In this document: positions 1 through 10,435 of the stretch, in pieces
Position numbering within the stretch: the stretch's first letter is position 1
Layout of the letters: every line of letters begins with the position of its first letter
Assembly (NCBI GenBank): GCA_949316235.1
Contig: OX438758.1
Coordinates: 868,001 to 932,000 of the forward strand
DNA: 64,000 nt
DNA from: Oegoconia quadripuncta
Taxonomy: Eukaryota; Arthropoda; Insecta; Lepidoptera; Autostichidae
Direction: 5' to 3'
Position numbers and translations under genes: made by a program
Notes under the pieces: generated by a model
What the model saw: the letters and a program-made list of their open reading frames with translations, nothing else
Told to the model about the DNA's origin: nothing
The model's database searches: none

Positions 1-186
1 GATATCGCTCTAATATGCGATAGTGCGTTGCCTAGAAATCAGTGGCTTAAAGGCAAAGTAATAAAAGTGAATGTCGCGAGTGACGGCAAAGTGCGGTCCG
101 TAGTTTTAAGGACTCATAATGGGACTCTATTTCGACCTGTCGCCCGAATCATTGTGCTCCCCACCGATGATGTAGTAATCGGATGA
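1..186 (+). CDS. BEL/Pao pol polyprotein, C-terminal end (partial)
   Basis: An open frame enters from the left edge in frame 1 and stops at TGA 184-186, giving 61 residues. It aligns by eye with the last 60 residues of the complete BEL/Pao polyprotein at 48318-54164: both share [10 protein letters not shown] near the start and [12 protein letters not shown] near the end. This is the domain downstream of the integrase in BEL/Pao elements (DUF5641-like). The many substitutions show a different element from the intact copy. A purine tract and LTR-like start follow directly, so this is the 3' end of a retrotransposon whose body lies outside the window. The piece has no stops or frameshifts, so the element may be fairly young. 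Confidence 0.85.
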   Translation, partial: DIALICDSALPRNQWLKGKVIKVNVASDGKVRSVVLRTHNGTLFRPVARIIVLPTDDVVIG

Positions 187-207
187 TAATTAATCTGTAT
201 CCTCTTA

Positions 208-220
208 CTAGGGGGTGGAA
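208..220 (+). other. Polypurine tract of the BEL/Pao element
   Basis: A purine-rich run containing AGGGGGTGGAA lies 22 bases after the pol stop and directly before a TGTT that opens the presumed LTR. The intact element has the same arrangement at 54173-54187. It would prime plus-strand DNA synthesis. Confidence 0.65.
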
Positions 221-822
221 TGTTAAGGAGCACAGTGATTCGTGGTTGTATTTTTGTAATTTTGTGTATTTTTTTGTGTAATCGATGATTTTATTGATTT
301 GTATAGAGTCGATGTCGAGCCGACCGCAGTGGGAGTATTTTGGCCGCCAGAGGCGCTTTTTTTAATAAAAAATTGAAATTTAAGTGGGTACTTTTGAAAG
401 TTTATTCGCCTCGGGTTCTGATTGGATAAAAATAATTAATTCCTGTAATCCTATTGGACATCCAGTCAGGACCCGACGATTTTGTCATGATAAAAGAAAG
501 GTGCCCACGGTAGTCTGTCTAGTTACAAGCACAACGTCAAATACTGCGGTCGGTTCTCGGAAAAGTAAAGTTTGTGAAATTGTGAATTGTGAGAATTAAA
601 GAAGAATAGTTTTCAACACTATCAAGAGTTTTGTTTTTACTTCGGCATCCCCAAGAAGATTGTGTGTGTGTGTGCGGTGTCGAAGTACCGATTTTCGCCG
701 AGCTCCCGCTGGCTCCATCTTCCCTCTCGCTCCCGTCGTCGTCCGTCTCTCTAGAACCGCTGACTTACCAGAGCGACCCCAGAGTGGCGCTCTATTTTAC
801 TTGTTTCAAAATAACGTCTACA
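221..822 (+). mobile_element. 3' LTR of the left-edge BEL/Pao element (end uncertain)
   Basis: The sequence starts with TGTTAAG right after the polypurine tract, as the intact element's LTR starts TGTTGGG. There is no second LTR in the window to fix the end. A possible TG...CA end is TCTACA at about 817-822, giving about 600 bp. The interval holds a CT-rich stretch (about 700-760). The start is well supported; the end is a guess. Confidence 0.45.
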
Positions 823-1102
823 AATAATATTTGATATAATTACAAAATTTCTTAATTTTACAAGATATAACAAATAAGTTAAAGAGCATTTAAACGTTAT
901 ATGAAAAAAAAAGAGATATACCTATGTGATGAGAAATTGCCTGTGAGAGTGTTTGTCTGAGTCAATGCAAGAGAGCTAGTGTGTGAGCGCGTGGTGTATC
1001 TGAAGGTATAGTATTTTATAGGATCATAGTATAGTGTGTATGAATGTATGTCTGTGGATATGAGAAAGAAGAAAATTGAAAAGCGTGTATTTTGATTTTA
1101 GG
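823..1102 (+). promoter_or_regulatory. Leader upstream of the transposase-like ORF
   Basis: AT-rich leader without a long ORF. The last bases before the start codon read TTTTGATTTTAGG followed by ATG, which resembles a 3' splice site placed two bases before the start codon. A 5'-UTR intron, perhaps spliced from a transcript begun in the adjacent LTR, is possible but unproven. Confidence 0.3.
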
Positions 1103-3967
1103 ATGCCGCGGCCTAAGCAACAGACTAGAGAAGAAAGGTTGGAAAAAAGGAGGTTGTATGAAAGAAGAAGAAAAGAGAGAATTAAGAGCAATGAAGTCTC
1201 ACGCGAAGAGTTTTTGAGAAAAGACAGAGAAAGGTATGCCAGAAAAAAAGCAGCGGGATTAATTGTTTCAAGGCATCTAATGACCCCTAAAAAATTAAGA
1301 ATCCTAAGAAGAAAAAACAAAATAAGTGCTGCTGCTTATTACCAAAGAAAAAAAAATAGAGCAGCTCCAGCTCCTATAGCGGCTCGTGCTAACCCTCTGG
1401 ATGAGACAATTGGGGATCAAAGTGATGGTCCTGGACTAAGCACTTCCTGTCACAGTTCCTTCTTGCCTACTTTACGGCGCAGCTTACGATTGAACAGCAA
1501 TAGTATTAGTACGAATATCCAAATCCAACGTTCTAATACTACAGAAGCTAGAAGCTTTCATCGGGTATACACAAGCAGTCCACGACAAACCCTGCTATCA
1601 ACGCATCAAAATTTTGTAAATTTTGACTATAGCAATCCTGGTCCAAGCACTTCTCGTCAAGGGAATCCATCTTCGGCTCGGCGCTGCTTGCCGATGAATA
1701 GCGATAGTACAATTGGTTCCAATATTCAACATCATATTGATGACAATGTAGTAACTGGCACTCATTGTGTACAACCAAGTGGCGTACAACGAATAACATG
1801 TCCATCAAATCTAAGTAGTATCGAGTCAACATTATGCCCCAACAGCCCTGTTTCAGACTCGTCAATTACATCTGTAGAATTCAAGCGAGGACTTAAAGAC
1901 AAATTTCGAAAATATCAAAAAACTAAAACTAAGCTAATAACAGAATTACAAAACAAATTATTACAGGTCACTAAGGAAAAAGAAATGTTCAAAAAAAGGT
2001 GTAACAGACTACAAAGCAATTATATGATTTTGAAGAAAAGTACCCAAAAAGGAGAAAAACCAGCAGTAGAAGTCATAAAACCTGATGAAAAAAAAAATCG
2101 AATTCTCAGGAGGGTGGTGAAATTTTTAGAAGATGATGAAAATTCAACACTGTGTCCTGGAAAAAATGACACCATATCTAGACATGGATTAAAAAAACAA
2201 AAAAGACTATTGACAGACACACTTAAAAATTTACACTTGAAATATTTGGGATCAGGAGAACCACCGATAAGCTATTCAACATTTTCAAGAATGAAGCCTT
2301 TCTGGGTCACTCAACCAAATGTGAATGCACGAAATACATGCCTATGTGAAAAGCACGAAAATATGAAACTTTTGATTGAATCTATGAAAAGAAACCGCCT
2401 TATCAAAGAAAATACAATATCCGACGTTTTAAGTAGCCTATGTTGTAGTAAAGATAACATCGATTGTCTGCAAAGAATATGCTCAAGTTGTAAAAATAGA
2501 CACATTGATTATCAAGAGTTTAATAATGAAGTGAACATAGCGTATTGGGGTTGGGAGAAGAATAAAAGCATATATGTCAAAAATAATGTAGAAAAATCTG
2601 CTATTAAAGTTGAAAAAGTAAGGCGTTGGGTGAAACCACTAGATTTAATAAAAAAATTCGAAGATAGCCTGAAACCATTCCTTAAACATTGCGTCAATAA
2701 TAAAAATCAAAATCAAGCTTTCAAAACGTTAAAAGAAAATATGACTACGGAAGACTGTATTATACAAATTGATTTCAGTGAAAATTATAATGCCAAATAT
2801 GGATCCGAAATTCAATCCCTTCATTTTGGTGGTAGCAGACAACAGTTCACTTTGCATACTGTCGTAATATATTTCAAACTCGACAACGAAACTTGCAAAA
2901 CTCAGTCATTTTGTACTGTAAGTACCTCTTTAAGGCATGATGCTGCTGCAGTATGGGCACACCTCATTCCTGTTTTGCAAGAAATTGAGATAACTGCTCC
3001 TCTGGTTCGTAAACTTTACGTTATTTCTGACTCACCATCTGCGCAATACAGGAATAAAAATATATTATATATAATAACTCAGTTATCCTCCTATTGTCCG
3101 ATGCTGACCCACATAATTTGGAACTATTGTGAGTGTGGTCATGGAAAAAGCGCAGCAGATGGAGTGGGTGGAGTATTAAAGAGAACGCTAGATAAACAAG
3201 TCTCATATCAACATGATATTACCAATATTGAATCGCTGGTACAAAACCTACAGTGTTATGTTAAAGGTGTGAAAATTGAAACAGTTGAAGATTATCAGGT
3301 GACAGAAAAAGATTGGCTCTTGCCCAAAGACTTAAAGACTTTTCCGGGAACTATGAAAGTTCACCAAGTTGTTTGGTCTAAAGAGTCAGGAAACCGTTTG
3401 GCACTTCGACATCTGTCCTGTATTGAAAGAGAATGCCTAAATAAAACTATTAGGTGCCCTCACGGCAAGCATTTAGGTTTTCATGACTTCACTGGGATTC
3501 AATCAACGAATTTTGCAAATAATACAAATATAGCACATCTGCGTCCAATTCAACTGTCAGAAAAATTAGTACTACGTCCCAAGCCATTCAATGAAAAGAA
3601 TCTTTCCAAAAAATTACAAAGGAATAGTTTCATACATGAACCACACACACACTCAATCACAAACATTGAAATATCAATTATTAAGCCCTCAACATCCCAT
3701 TCCTTTGATGGAATGAATAATCAAAAAGGAGAGAATGAGCAGGAATCATCGATAATACCCAAATCATTGCTCGAAAAATATGAAAACTTCAATGAATTTA
3801 GCACTCCATCGTGTTCATTTTTTAAAAACAATGATACTGAAATTATTGAAAAGTATGAACGGACAAGAAATATTGACAGCGAAGAAGAAATCATGATTAC
3901 AGCCAAGAAGAGAAAAGTAAGAAGATTATCTTCGTCTTCGTCCAGTTCTGATTTGAATATTTTTTGA
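1103..3967 (+). CDS. Intact DDE-transposase-like protein, 954 aa, intronless
   Basis: The start at 1103 is the first ATG of the frame and is preceded by an acceptor-like TTTTAGG. Visible architecture: a very basic N-terminus (about residues 1-95, rich in R and K, MPRPKQQTREER onward); a Ser/Asn-rich linker; a coiled coil (about 258-315); a Cys/His cluster (about 412-475, starting CLCEKHEN and including ICSSCKNRH) likely to bind zinc; then a block with IQIDFSENY (D557), YVISDSPSAQYRNKN (D643) and GHGKSAADGVGGVLKR (H680, D686). From memory, these blocks in this order recall a widespread, poorly named group of intronless metazoan proteins with a DDE/RNase H-like fold; no search was possible. The C-terminus is acidic and Ser-rich. 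Function is inferred: DNA transposase or host-domesticated derivative. No terminal inverted repeats were identified around it. The ORF is full length with no stops, so it is recent, active or under selection. Confidence 0.7.
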   Translation: MPRPKQQTREERLEKRRLYERRRKERIKSNEVSREEFLRKDRERYARKKAAGLIVSRHLMTPKKLRILRRKNKISAAAYYQRKKNRAAPAPIAARANPLDETIGDQSDGPGLSTSCHSSFLPTLRRSLRLNSNSISTNIQIQRSNTTEARSFHRVYTSSPRQTLLSTHQNFVNFDYSNPGPSTSRQGNPSSARRCLPMNSDSTIGSNIQHHIDDNVVTGTHCVQPSGVQRITCPSNLSSIESTLCPNSPVSDSSITSVEFKRGLKDKFRKYQKTKTKLITELQNKLLQVTKEKEMFKKRCNRLQSNYMILKKSTQKGEKPAVEVIKPDEKKNRILRRVVKFLEDDENSTLCPGKNDTISRHGLKKQKRLLTDTLKNLHLKYLGSGEPPISYSTFSRMKPFWVTQPNVNARNTCLCEKHENMKLLIESMKRNRLIKENTISDVLSSLCCSKDNIDCLQRICSSCKNRHIDYQEFNNEVNIAYWGWEKNKSIYVKNNVEKSAIKVEKVRRWVKPLDLIKKFEDSLKPFLKHCVNNKNQNQAFKTLKENMTTEDCIIQIDFSENYNAKYGSEIQSLHFGGSRQQFTLHTVVIYFKLDNETCKTQSFCTVSTSLRHDAAAVWAHLIPVLQEIEITAPLVRKLYVISDSPSAQYRNKNILYIITQLSSYCPMLTHIIWNYCECGHGKSAADGVGGVLKRTLDKQVSYQHDITNIESLVQNLQCYVKGVKIETVEDYQVTEKDWLLPKDLKTFPGTMKVHQVVWSKESGNRLALRHLSCIERECLNKTIRCPHGKHLGFHDFTGIQSTNFANNTNIAHLRPIQLSEKLVLRPKPFNEKNLSKKLQRNSFIHEPHTHSITNIEISIIKPSTSHSFDGMNNQKGENEQESSIIPKSLLEKYENFNEFSTPSCSFFKNNDTEIIEKYERTRNIDSEEEIMITAKKRKVRRLSSSSSSSDLNIF

Positions 3968-4293
3968 TTTTTGTTATTGTATATTTAGTTTTTTAAATAT
4001 TTGCTGTCATTTAATGGCATGACTTGTTTTAGGTAGGAAGTTAAACTTATTAAAGAAGACTGATGACTATAATAATTATAGTAAAGACGTGCTGTGGTGT
4101 GATAATTAAAGAAGATTTGTTTATTAGGTACATATCTAAATTAAAAACCTATATTTATAGTCATGAAAAGAGGCTGATTAGTGAATTTGAGAAATAATTG
4201 TGTGATTTAAAGTGACATGATGAAAAATTAATCTTTAAGCTACATACTTGAACCTACTCGTAAATACGTACCCAGAAAGACTGTTTTATTGGA

Positions 4294-4353
4294 ATAACTA
4301 TAATTCGCATTAGGTATAAGAATTACTTATACATAATTGCGAATTATAGTTAT
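4294..4353. repeat. Nested hairpin
   Basis: ATAACTATAATTCGCA (4294-4309) pairs exactly with 4338-4353. Inside it GTATAAG (4314-4320) pairs with CTTATAC (4326-4332). Confidence 0.75.
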
Positions 4354-4949
4354 AGGTAGAACAAAACTTTGTTGTTTTTTGTTCTATTTAGATATGTACG
4401 TTTCTCTATTGTTGTAGTAATTTAAGAATAAAGTGATCTCAATCTCAGGTTTCTGTTATGTTTCATACGTTTATGTAAAAGGATTAAAAGTACTAAGCTA
4501 TTACTACTAAGATATTTTTATAATGTTTCTTATTCATTTATTGTATTTTAAAAATATAAGAGTTGATTTAATTTTAGAAGTTTTACTGATATACCTGTAG
4601 AAACACTATTCTCCTCTCGTTACCAATTTAACTAAATTATACCTAGCATTTTTCTCTTAGTGCAATAGGTAGACATTAGGTATTACTATTAATGGCATAA
4701 CTTACAAATGCAACCATCATATTAATCAGAAACTTTAAGCTTTCTAATCGCGATACGTTGATTCTTTTGAAAATATATCAAGTAAATTAGTATTAGTACA
4801 TAAACAAGCAAAAATATTTATTTAAGGTTACCAGCATTTACGATAAAGTTTTCCAACATTTTCACACAACAACAACCACAAAAATTACCAAAGGTTATAA
4901 AAGTAAAGAAACTATTCATTCATATCATAATAAACATTACATTACATTA

Positions 4950-4990
4950 ATATCATTCTTTGAGGTTATTGTAACCTCAAAGAATGATAT
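4950..4990. repeat. 41-bp near-perfect palindrome
   Basis: The arm ATATCATTCTTTGAGGTTA (4950-4968) is followed by a 3-base loop and its exact reverse complement (4972-4990). Confidence 0.85.
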
Positions 4991-5140
4991 ATGTAATAAT
5001 ACTAACTGTAATATCTGTATATTAATGATGATATTAAAAAAACTGTGTACTGTCCTGTCTCAGTGTTTATCTAAAATTTGTGGAAATCAAACCTAACAAA
5101 GTACGGAACCCTGGCTGGGGGCACGGTTGTTCTTAGCTGT

Positions 5141-5359
5141 ATCATTTCGGTGGATTTATCATTTCGGTGGTAATTTTTATCATTTCGGTGGACACTTTTA
5201 ATTTCAGTGGACTCTTAAAACTTTATCCTTAAATATTTATGTAAGTTTTGATAATATTTGATGTCCACTCACGCACAATGTTATAAAATAGACTAAAGTA
5301 TTATTTGTCACTAAAAATATATAGATTGCATTGAAATAAAAAAATCCCACCGAAATGAT
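5141..5359. repeat. ATCATTTCGGTGG tandem motifs with one inverted copy
   Basis: ATCATTTCGGTGG occurs at 5141-5153, 5158-5170 and 5179-5191, with a variant at about 5200-5210. The reverse complement CCACCGAAATGAT lies at 5347-5359. The layout suggests the subterminal repeats of a small DNA transposon, but its ends are not defined. Confidence 0.55.
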
Positions 5360-5740
5360 ACATAAAAATCTCTTGTTGAAATTCACCCATTTATTCATCC
5401 ACTTAAAAAAATATACTACATGATCATTAATTATAGTAAAATTTTCGAACTTAGTGGACAAATAGGTTGGAGCCTCAGCAAAGTAGCTGTTTTTCAGTCT
5501 CCACCTCGTGCATTCACTGATAACAGAACGCATAACACGTCAGAAGTTGTTGCACACTACAATACCATTGGCTACAAGCTACATGCAAGCAAGCATTATA
5601 TGATCAAAACTTAGGAGAGAAAAAGGAATTAAAATAATAATAATTGGCAAAAGACACCTACAATTCCTATACAATTAGAAAGTCAATCTCACTAACAAAA
5701 TCTCAAAAAATAGAACTGGCTGGCACGTCATACTTCGGCA

Positions 5741-5959
5741 TCACAGAGGTCCAGTTACTGGAAGACTTCTGTTTGCATAAAAGCCATTCCTTACATTTTC
5801 TTTTAAATGTGCAAAACGAGTTGGTTTTTTGATTGGTGGAGGTAAGTCGTTCCAGCACTTGGACGCCGCGAACCGAAAACTACCCCTGAATGCAACCAAG
5901 CGCGGTGACGGCGAAATCTGTGACATCGGGAAACGAACCGATTTCTTCCTATCTGTCAT
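5741..5959 (-). pseudogene. LINE reverse-transcriptase C-terminal fragment
   Basis: A 72-residue frame contains SFRFAASKCWNDLPPPIK, the style of motif found near the C-terminus of CR1/Jockey-like LINE polymerases. It is truncated on both sides. The flanks 5366-5740 and 5960-6400 are AT-rich with no gene seen. Confidence 0.55.
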
Positions 5960-6404
5960 TATGATTCGAAGTACAATTCGAAGTAAGATGTCGTTTGAAT
6001 ATTATCTTACAATTGACATATTTAATATTTGATTTGGCAAAGTAAAGTTTATTTGGATGGTGCAATATATAAACATTTAATTTATTATTATATTTGTTAT
6101 TCAATGTGTGTAACTAATTTGTAGTATTTATGGCCGAAAGAAGTCTGAATTTTTTTATTTTTTTTACTTTTAACTTTTATATTTAATTTGTTTTTAATTT
6201 CATTACTTAGTAATTTAATCTAAATTTTTTAAATTTTAATAATTATTGCACGCTTTAAAGGCAAATCATGGTTGTTCATTATTTATAATAGTTTACATCT
6301 TTTCTCTGTACCTATGATTAGGCAAATAAATGAATTATGATTCTGATTATGATTATGAAATGTTAACCGCCGTACTATGTAAGCCCCCTAGAAATAAATT
6401 ATGG

Positions 6405-7018
6405 TAACTCGATACGTCTACCTCAGACATTACAGATTTAAAGAGTATATAATATTCTAACCTTTTCGTCACAGTACATTTTTGAAAATCTAATATATGT
6501 CAAAAAAAATATAGCATCATTTAGGAAAAATAGTGATAAACATGATGTCAATACAAGAAATAAAGATAAACTTGCAGGTCACATAAGTCGCCTCCGCAAA
6601 GTCAGTAATTCATTCAAACGGTTATGTATACGCTTTTTCCATAAGGTTCCTGTCGTTATACAAAATCTTCCTTTCAATAAATTCAAAGATACTATAAAAC
6701 AGAAGCTTATTAAGAAAGCTTATTATAAAATATCAGATTATTTAGATGATAAACATTCATGGACATAACCAGCCCGTTCGCATAACCAAGCTATTTCACA
6801 ATTAATAATGAAATAGTATAATATAAAATAATAATTAATAATTTTTTAATATAAAAACCTTTTTTTTTTAAAGAGCAACCTCTCGAGTTTCTTGCTTGTT
6901 CTTCTCAGTCGAAAATTGCCTTTTGAACAAGCGGTAGCTTTAAAATGTAAAATCTGACTATTTTAAGTGTACTCTGTGTACCTACAAAATAAAGCATTTT
7001 TGATTTGATTAGATTTGA
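6405..7018 (+). mobile_element. Jockey-like LINE 3' end, copy 1
   Basis: A decayed polymerase C-terminus (about 6475-6768, containing IASFRKNSDKHDVNTRNKDK) is followed by a 3' UTR with TTTCTTGCTTGTTCTTCTCA, AATAAAGCATTTTTGATTTG and a GATTT-type tail. The best related copy is on the minus strand at 29075-29876. Tails of the same family recur at 15465, 15855, 23392, 34040 and 43628. 5'-truncated, with frameshifts before 6475. Confidence 0.75.
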
Positions 7019-7408
7019 CTTCTAGGCCGCTTACATAATACCAAATTTAGCGAATGAACGCAAGCGAGCTAAACGCTAAATTATTAGCGATCGAATTCAA
7101 ATTTTTTTTATGTGGTGAGGCGGCTAGAGGGCTACTCTGTGGGAGACTCCGTATCCACATCTCTTTCCGATTCACTAACATTTTAAGGGACAGACGTATA
7201 AGGCACTATGCCTATTTATAACGTATAACTTTGCTGGCCAGATCAGGAAAATTACAGTTTTATAAGGCTTCACATTAATTGGTTCAAATCCAATATTAAG
7301 TGAAGTGAGTTTATTAGATATCTACAATGAAACCCTGCCAAGATGGAATGATCCTGCTAGCCATAAAAACATAATATATTTCAAGCATATTAAGCAAATA
7401 TTAATAGA
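7019..7408. other. Unassigned intergenic DNA
   Basis: No ORF with family resemblance and no obvious repeat ends were seen. Confidence 0.4.
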
Positions 7409-7650
7409 CGACCGATTGGTGTAGTGGATAGTGACCCCATCATCGAAACCAACAGTTGCAGGTTCGAATCTCGCGAGGGGTAAATGTTTGTATGATGAAT
7501 ACGAACATTTATTCCCGAGTCTTGGATGTTTATATAAATATTTATGTATGTTTATCCGTTATCTAGTATCCATAGCACAAGCTTTGCTTACTTTGGGACT
7601 AGATGATTGCTTTAAGTGTCCGAAATATTTATTTTTATTTAAATCAGAGC
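7409..7650 (+). repeat. tRNA-derived SINE, family 3
   Basis: Begins CGACCGATTGGTGTAGTGG (A-box-like) and carries GGTTCGAATC (B box), then a fixed body and a TTTATTT tail. The same unit recurs at 38957 and 46267 and, interrupted, at 57790-60720. Confidence 0.75.
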
Positions 7651-7794
7651 AGTCGTTAGACATGAAACCTAATGCTTTACTTAGCCGAAAATAAGAACGA
7701 AAAACATTTATTATTTGTGAGTAACTCAATACTTACAACAAAATTGCTTTATAATTTCATATTTGTGAGTGGAAGGGGTGTATAATGGTGTACC

Positions 7795-8103
7795 GAATTA
7801 CACTACCCCGAAAAACTTTTTTTTTTTTTGAGAGGGTTGCAAACGAGCATGCGGGTCACCTGATGGAAAGCAATCACCGCCGCCCATGGACACAACACCA
7901 AAAGGGTCACAGATGCGTTGCCGGCCTTTGAGGAAGGTGTAGGCTCGTTTCTTGAAGGTTTTGACCGAAGAACGTTTGATCGAAAGCCGAGTACATTGCG
8001 GAGTTGGTTATAATAAAAAAAATTAACGATGAACAAACTCCGCAATGTGTTCTGCTTCGATCAAACGTTCTTCGGTCAAACGTTTTTCGGGGTAGTGTAA
8101 TTC
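7795..8103. mobile_element. Small TIR element with a nested repeat
   Basis: CGAATTACACTACCCCGAAA at 7795 is matched inverted at the other end (to 8103). A longer inner arm around ACCGAAGAACGTTTGATCGA (7962) pairs with 8063-8082. About 145 bp of a poly-T-led repeat (7818-7962) splits the left arm. Confidence 0.7.
7818..7962 (-). repeat. Poly(A)-tailed repeat, family 5
   Basis: In minus orientation it ends in poly(A) after a segment containing GGTGACCCGCATGCTCGTTT. Copies occur at 15003-15150 (plus) and about 61990-62143 (minus, inside another element). Probably a SINE or LINE 3' end. Confidence 0.6.
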
Positions 8104-8253
8104 GATATACCATGCGGCGGTTTTGACAAATTTAGTCCGTTTAATTATTCTCGTCTGAGAACACACTTATCCATAAAGTTCATTCTGTCTGTTGGGTACT
8201 GGCAATCAGACCTGACAGCTTTTGGAATATGGTTTGTTTCTATGGATGTCATG

Positions 8254-8573
8254 TTATTTTTTATGCACAACGGGTTGGTAATTGACCTCAATCACGCCTG
8301 AAGATGAGGTCGAAGATGGAAGCGTACTGACCCGGAAACCCCAACACATTTAGGGGACTGGCTATCTTATCTCTGACAACCGGAACACAACAATGCTATT
8401 AACATTGCTGCTTGGCGGCAGATGTAGATAAGATGGTGGTAGCAAGCCAGGCGGACATTTAAAATGCCCTATCACCAACCAAACCGAGTACTTAAACATG
8501 TACCCCGCTGGGGATCGAACCTGCGACCTCCGAATCGTAAACCCAATGTTGTTTACATTGACCCACGGAGGCT
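8254..8573 (-). repeat. tRNA-derived SINE, family 1, full copy
   Basis: Read on the minus strand: CCTCCGTGGGTCAATG head with A box, GGTTCGATCCCC B box, a body containing CCGGTTGTCAGAGATAAGAT, and a GTGCATAAAAAA tail. This is the most abundant SINE in the window. Confidence 0.8.
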
Positions 8574-8576
8574 CTT

Positions 8577-8625
8577 TACTTAACATCAGGTCAAGTACGA
8601 ACCCGTCGTGCATAAAAAAAAGGAC
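8577..8625 (+). repeat. SINE family 1 tail fragment
   Basis: Only the last 49 bases (CTTAACATCAGGTCAAGTAC to CGTGCATAAAAAAAA) are present, head to head with the preceding copy. Confidence 0.6.
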
Positions 8626-8639
8626 CCATAGTCGAATTC

Positions 8640-8820
8640 GATCAAAAAAAATTCCACTACCCATACAAAGTAAACGATTCTGTATAACCACATTTAGTAT
8701 GCAAGTCCGACAATTTCCATCTGAATTCGGCTATTATTCGTAATGGAAAGTTGGTCGTAATCAGGAGTAGAGTCACCAGTAAACTCGAATTACACGAATT
8801 AAATTTCACCCTGATACAGT
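8640..8820. repeat. Half copy of a TACAGGGTGAAATTT-ended element
   Basis: The end AAATTTCACCCTGATACAG and the preceding 150 bases resemble the right half of the element at 43599-44074. Confidence 0.5.
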
Positions 8821-8825
8821 CCACT

Positions 8826-9753
8826 TGCTTCCCAGTCCGCTCATTTTTAACACTGTCTGTTCTATGAAACGCCTAACTCTTCGTACTTGCTACCACTGAA
8901 CATGCTACCTGTCCAATTGAAAGCGTGTCCACAAAAACGATTGACGTTATACCATTTATAAAGAAGGAAACGTGGCGTTCGTGGAAAATACTTCTGCTAC
9001 AAAATGAACGGAATACCTACCGTTTCTATTTGTTATTGCTGAGCCGCTACACAGGAAAGGAATTCGATTTTAATGACTTAATTACACAAGAACAACGGAA
9101 TTGAAAGAAGGTTATACATAATACATATGTATACATCAGCCACGATACGATACAAATTAAAAAGCCATCAGTACAAGTCATAAATATTCATAGGTATACC
9201 TGTGAGCTAATTTTAACATCAAAGCCCTTTGTAACAATTGTGACGTTCCGATTTGGCAGGCGCCGATCACCCAACCACGACCAAAGATTGGGGACTTCAC
9301 ATGGCTTTGAATTTTTATTTCTCAAGCATGCAGGTTTCCTCACGATGTTTTTCCTTCGCCATTAAATGCACATAAGTAGTTAAATTAAATCTAAAAATCG
9401 GCCAATAATTTATCTTAACTAGGAGTACAACATCTGGTAGCCTTTTATATGTATATCCCACGATAGCTTTAGGCTAGCTCAATTAAAGACAGAGCAATCT
9501 TAATTGACTTTGTTTAGGAGTACTGCGGATTGAAAAAAAAGCGCTTTGTTATTTTACGCTTTAAGTAATTTGGGTTCCTTTTATTGGTTCACGGTTTGTT
9601 TATTAATTTAGAAAAGTAGATTACTTTTCCTAATATCTTTTCAATATGGTGCGCGCTCATAAAGGAACATTAAAATTCATTATCATTGTGTTTTTGCTCA
9701 CTATAGGCCTCTTAAGAAGGCTCAAGGTCACCCAAAGGTCAATTGAGAGAGCT
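8826..9753. other. Unassigned DNA with a SINE family 4 fragment
   Basis: About 9290-9400 carries the tail of SINE family 4 in minus orientation (CATTAAATGCACATAAGTAG). Nothing coding was seen in the rest. Confidence 0.4.
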
Positions 9754-9934
9754 ATGCTATTAACATTGCTGCTTGGCGGCAGATTTAGATAAGATAGTGG
9801 TAGCTAGCCAGGCGGACATTTAAAATGCGTAGCAACAACCAAACCGAGTACTGAAACATGTACCCCGCTGGGGATTAAACCCGCGACCTCCGAATCGTAA
9901 ACCCAATGTTGTTTATATTGAGCCACGGAGGCGG
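9754..9934 (-). repeat. SINE family 1, head half
   Basis: Promoter half only, from the CCTCCGTGGCTCAATA head to GCAGCAATGTTAATAGCATA. The tail is missing. Confidence 0.75.
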
Positions 9935-10137
9935 AGACTTAACGGTTCTTAGCTGAATTTCTTAGCATTGATGGAAATCCGTTAAGCCGTTTCGAATAAA
10001 TCCTTTTGTTTTTCTTTTCGATCAAAAATCTTTTCGAAATAGAAGCCTTTTTTAGATTTTAATTCGAAGATTTTGCTCATAATATGGCTAGTTTGGCTTT
10101 TCGCCACATAGCTCGAAGAATTGATTGTTCAGAGCAT

Positions 10138-10300
10138 TCACATGGTGAACTGGCGACCCGATGAAAGTTGTGGGAAGTCGCAGGATGCAGGCTGGTACAA
10201 TCGCTCGCTGTGGAAATGTATGGGGCAGGCCTATGTTCAGCAGTGGGCGTCATGTGGATGATATGATGATGGTAATTATTATTATTATTATCAAGTAGTA
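10138..10300 (+). pseudogene. LINE 3' end (RTE-like tail)
   Basis: Decayed translation ends in QAYVQQWASCG followed by stops and an ATT-repeat tail at 10275-10290, the pattern of RTE-like LINE 3' ends. Similar ends occur at 41427 and 57100. Confidence 0.5.
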
Positions 10301-10435
10301 TGAACGAGACGGAATTCTAATATCTATAAAATTCATACTTTGTAAACTAATCTAGCTAATATTATTCAATACAATACAATACACTACACATACCACATCA
10401 CAACACAACACCAAACAGTCTGGTGTTTGGTGTTG

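Larger units (their letters stand above)
3968..5137. other. AT-rich 3' flank of the transposase-like ORF
   Basis: No coding sequence seen. An AATAAA near 4428 could serve as a polyadenylation signal. It contains a nested hairpin at 4294-4353 and a palindrome at 4950-4990. Confidence 0.4.

Noticed and set aside
7431..7500. tRNA-like head with A and B boxes (also at 10620, 14500, 38957 and elsewhere)
   Set aside because: No proper acceptor stem or anticodon arm, and many copies share a non-tRNA body; these are SINEs, not tRNA genes.
8362..8743. Open frames of 81-109 codons on both strands
   Set aside because: They coincide with a SINE family 1 copy and are shared by other copies as chance frames.
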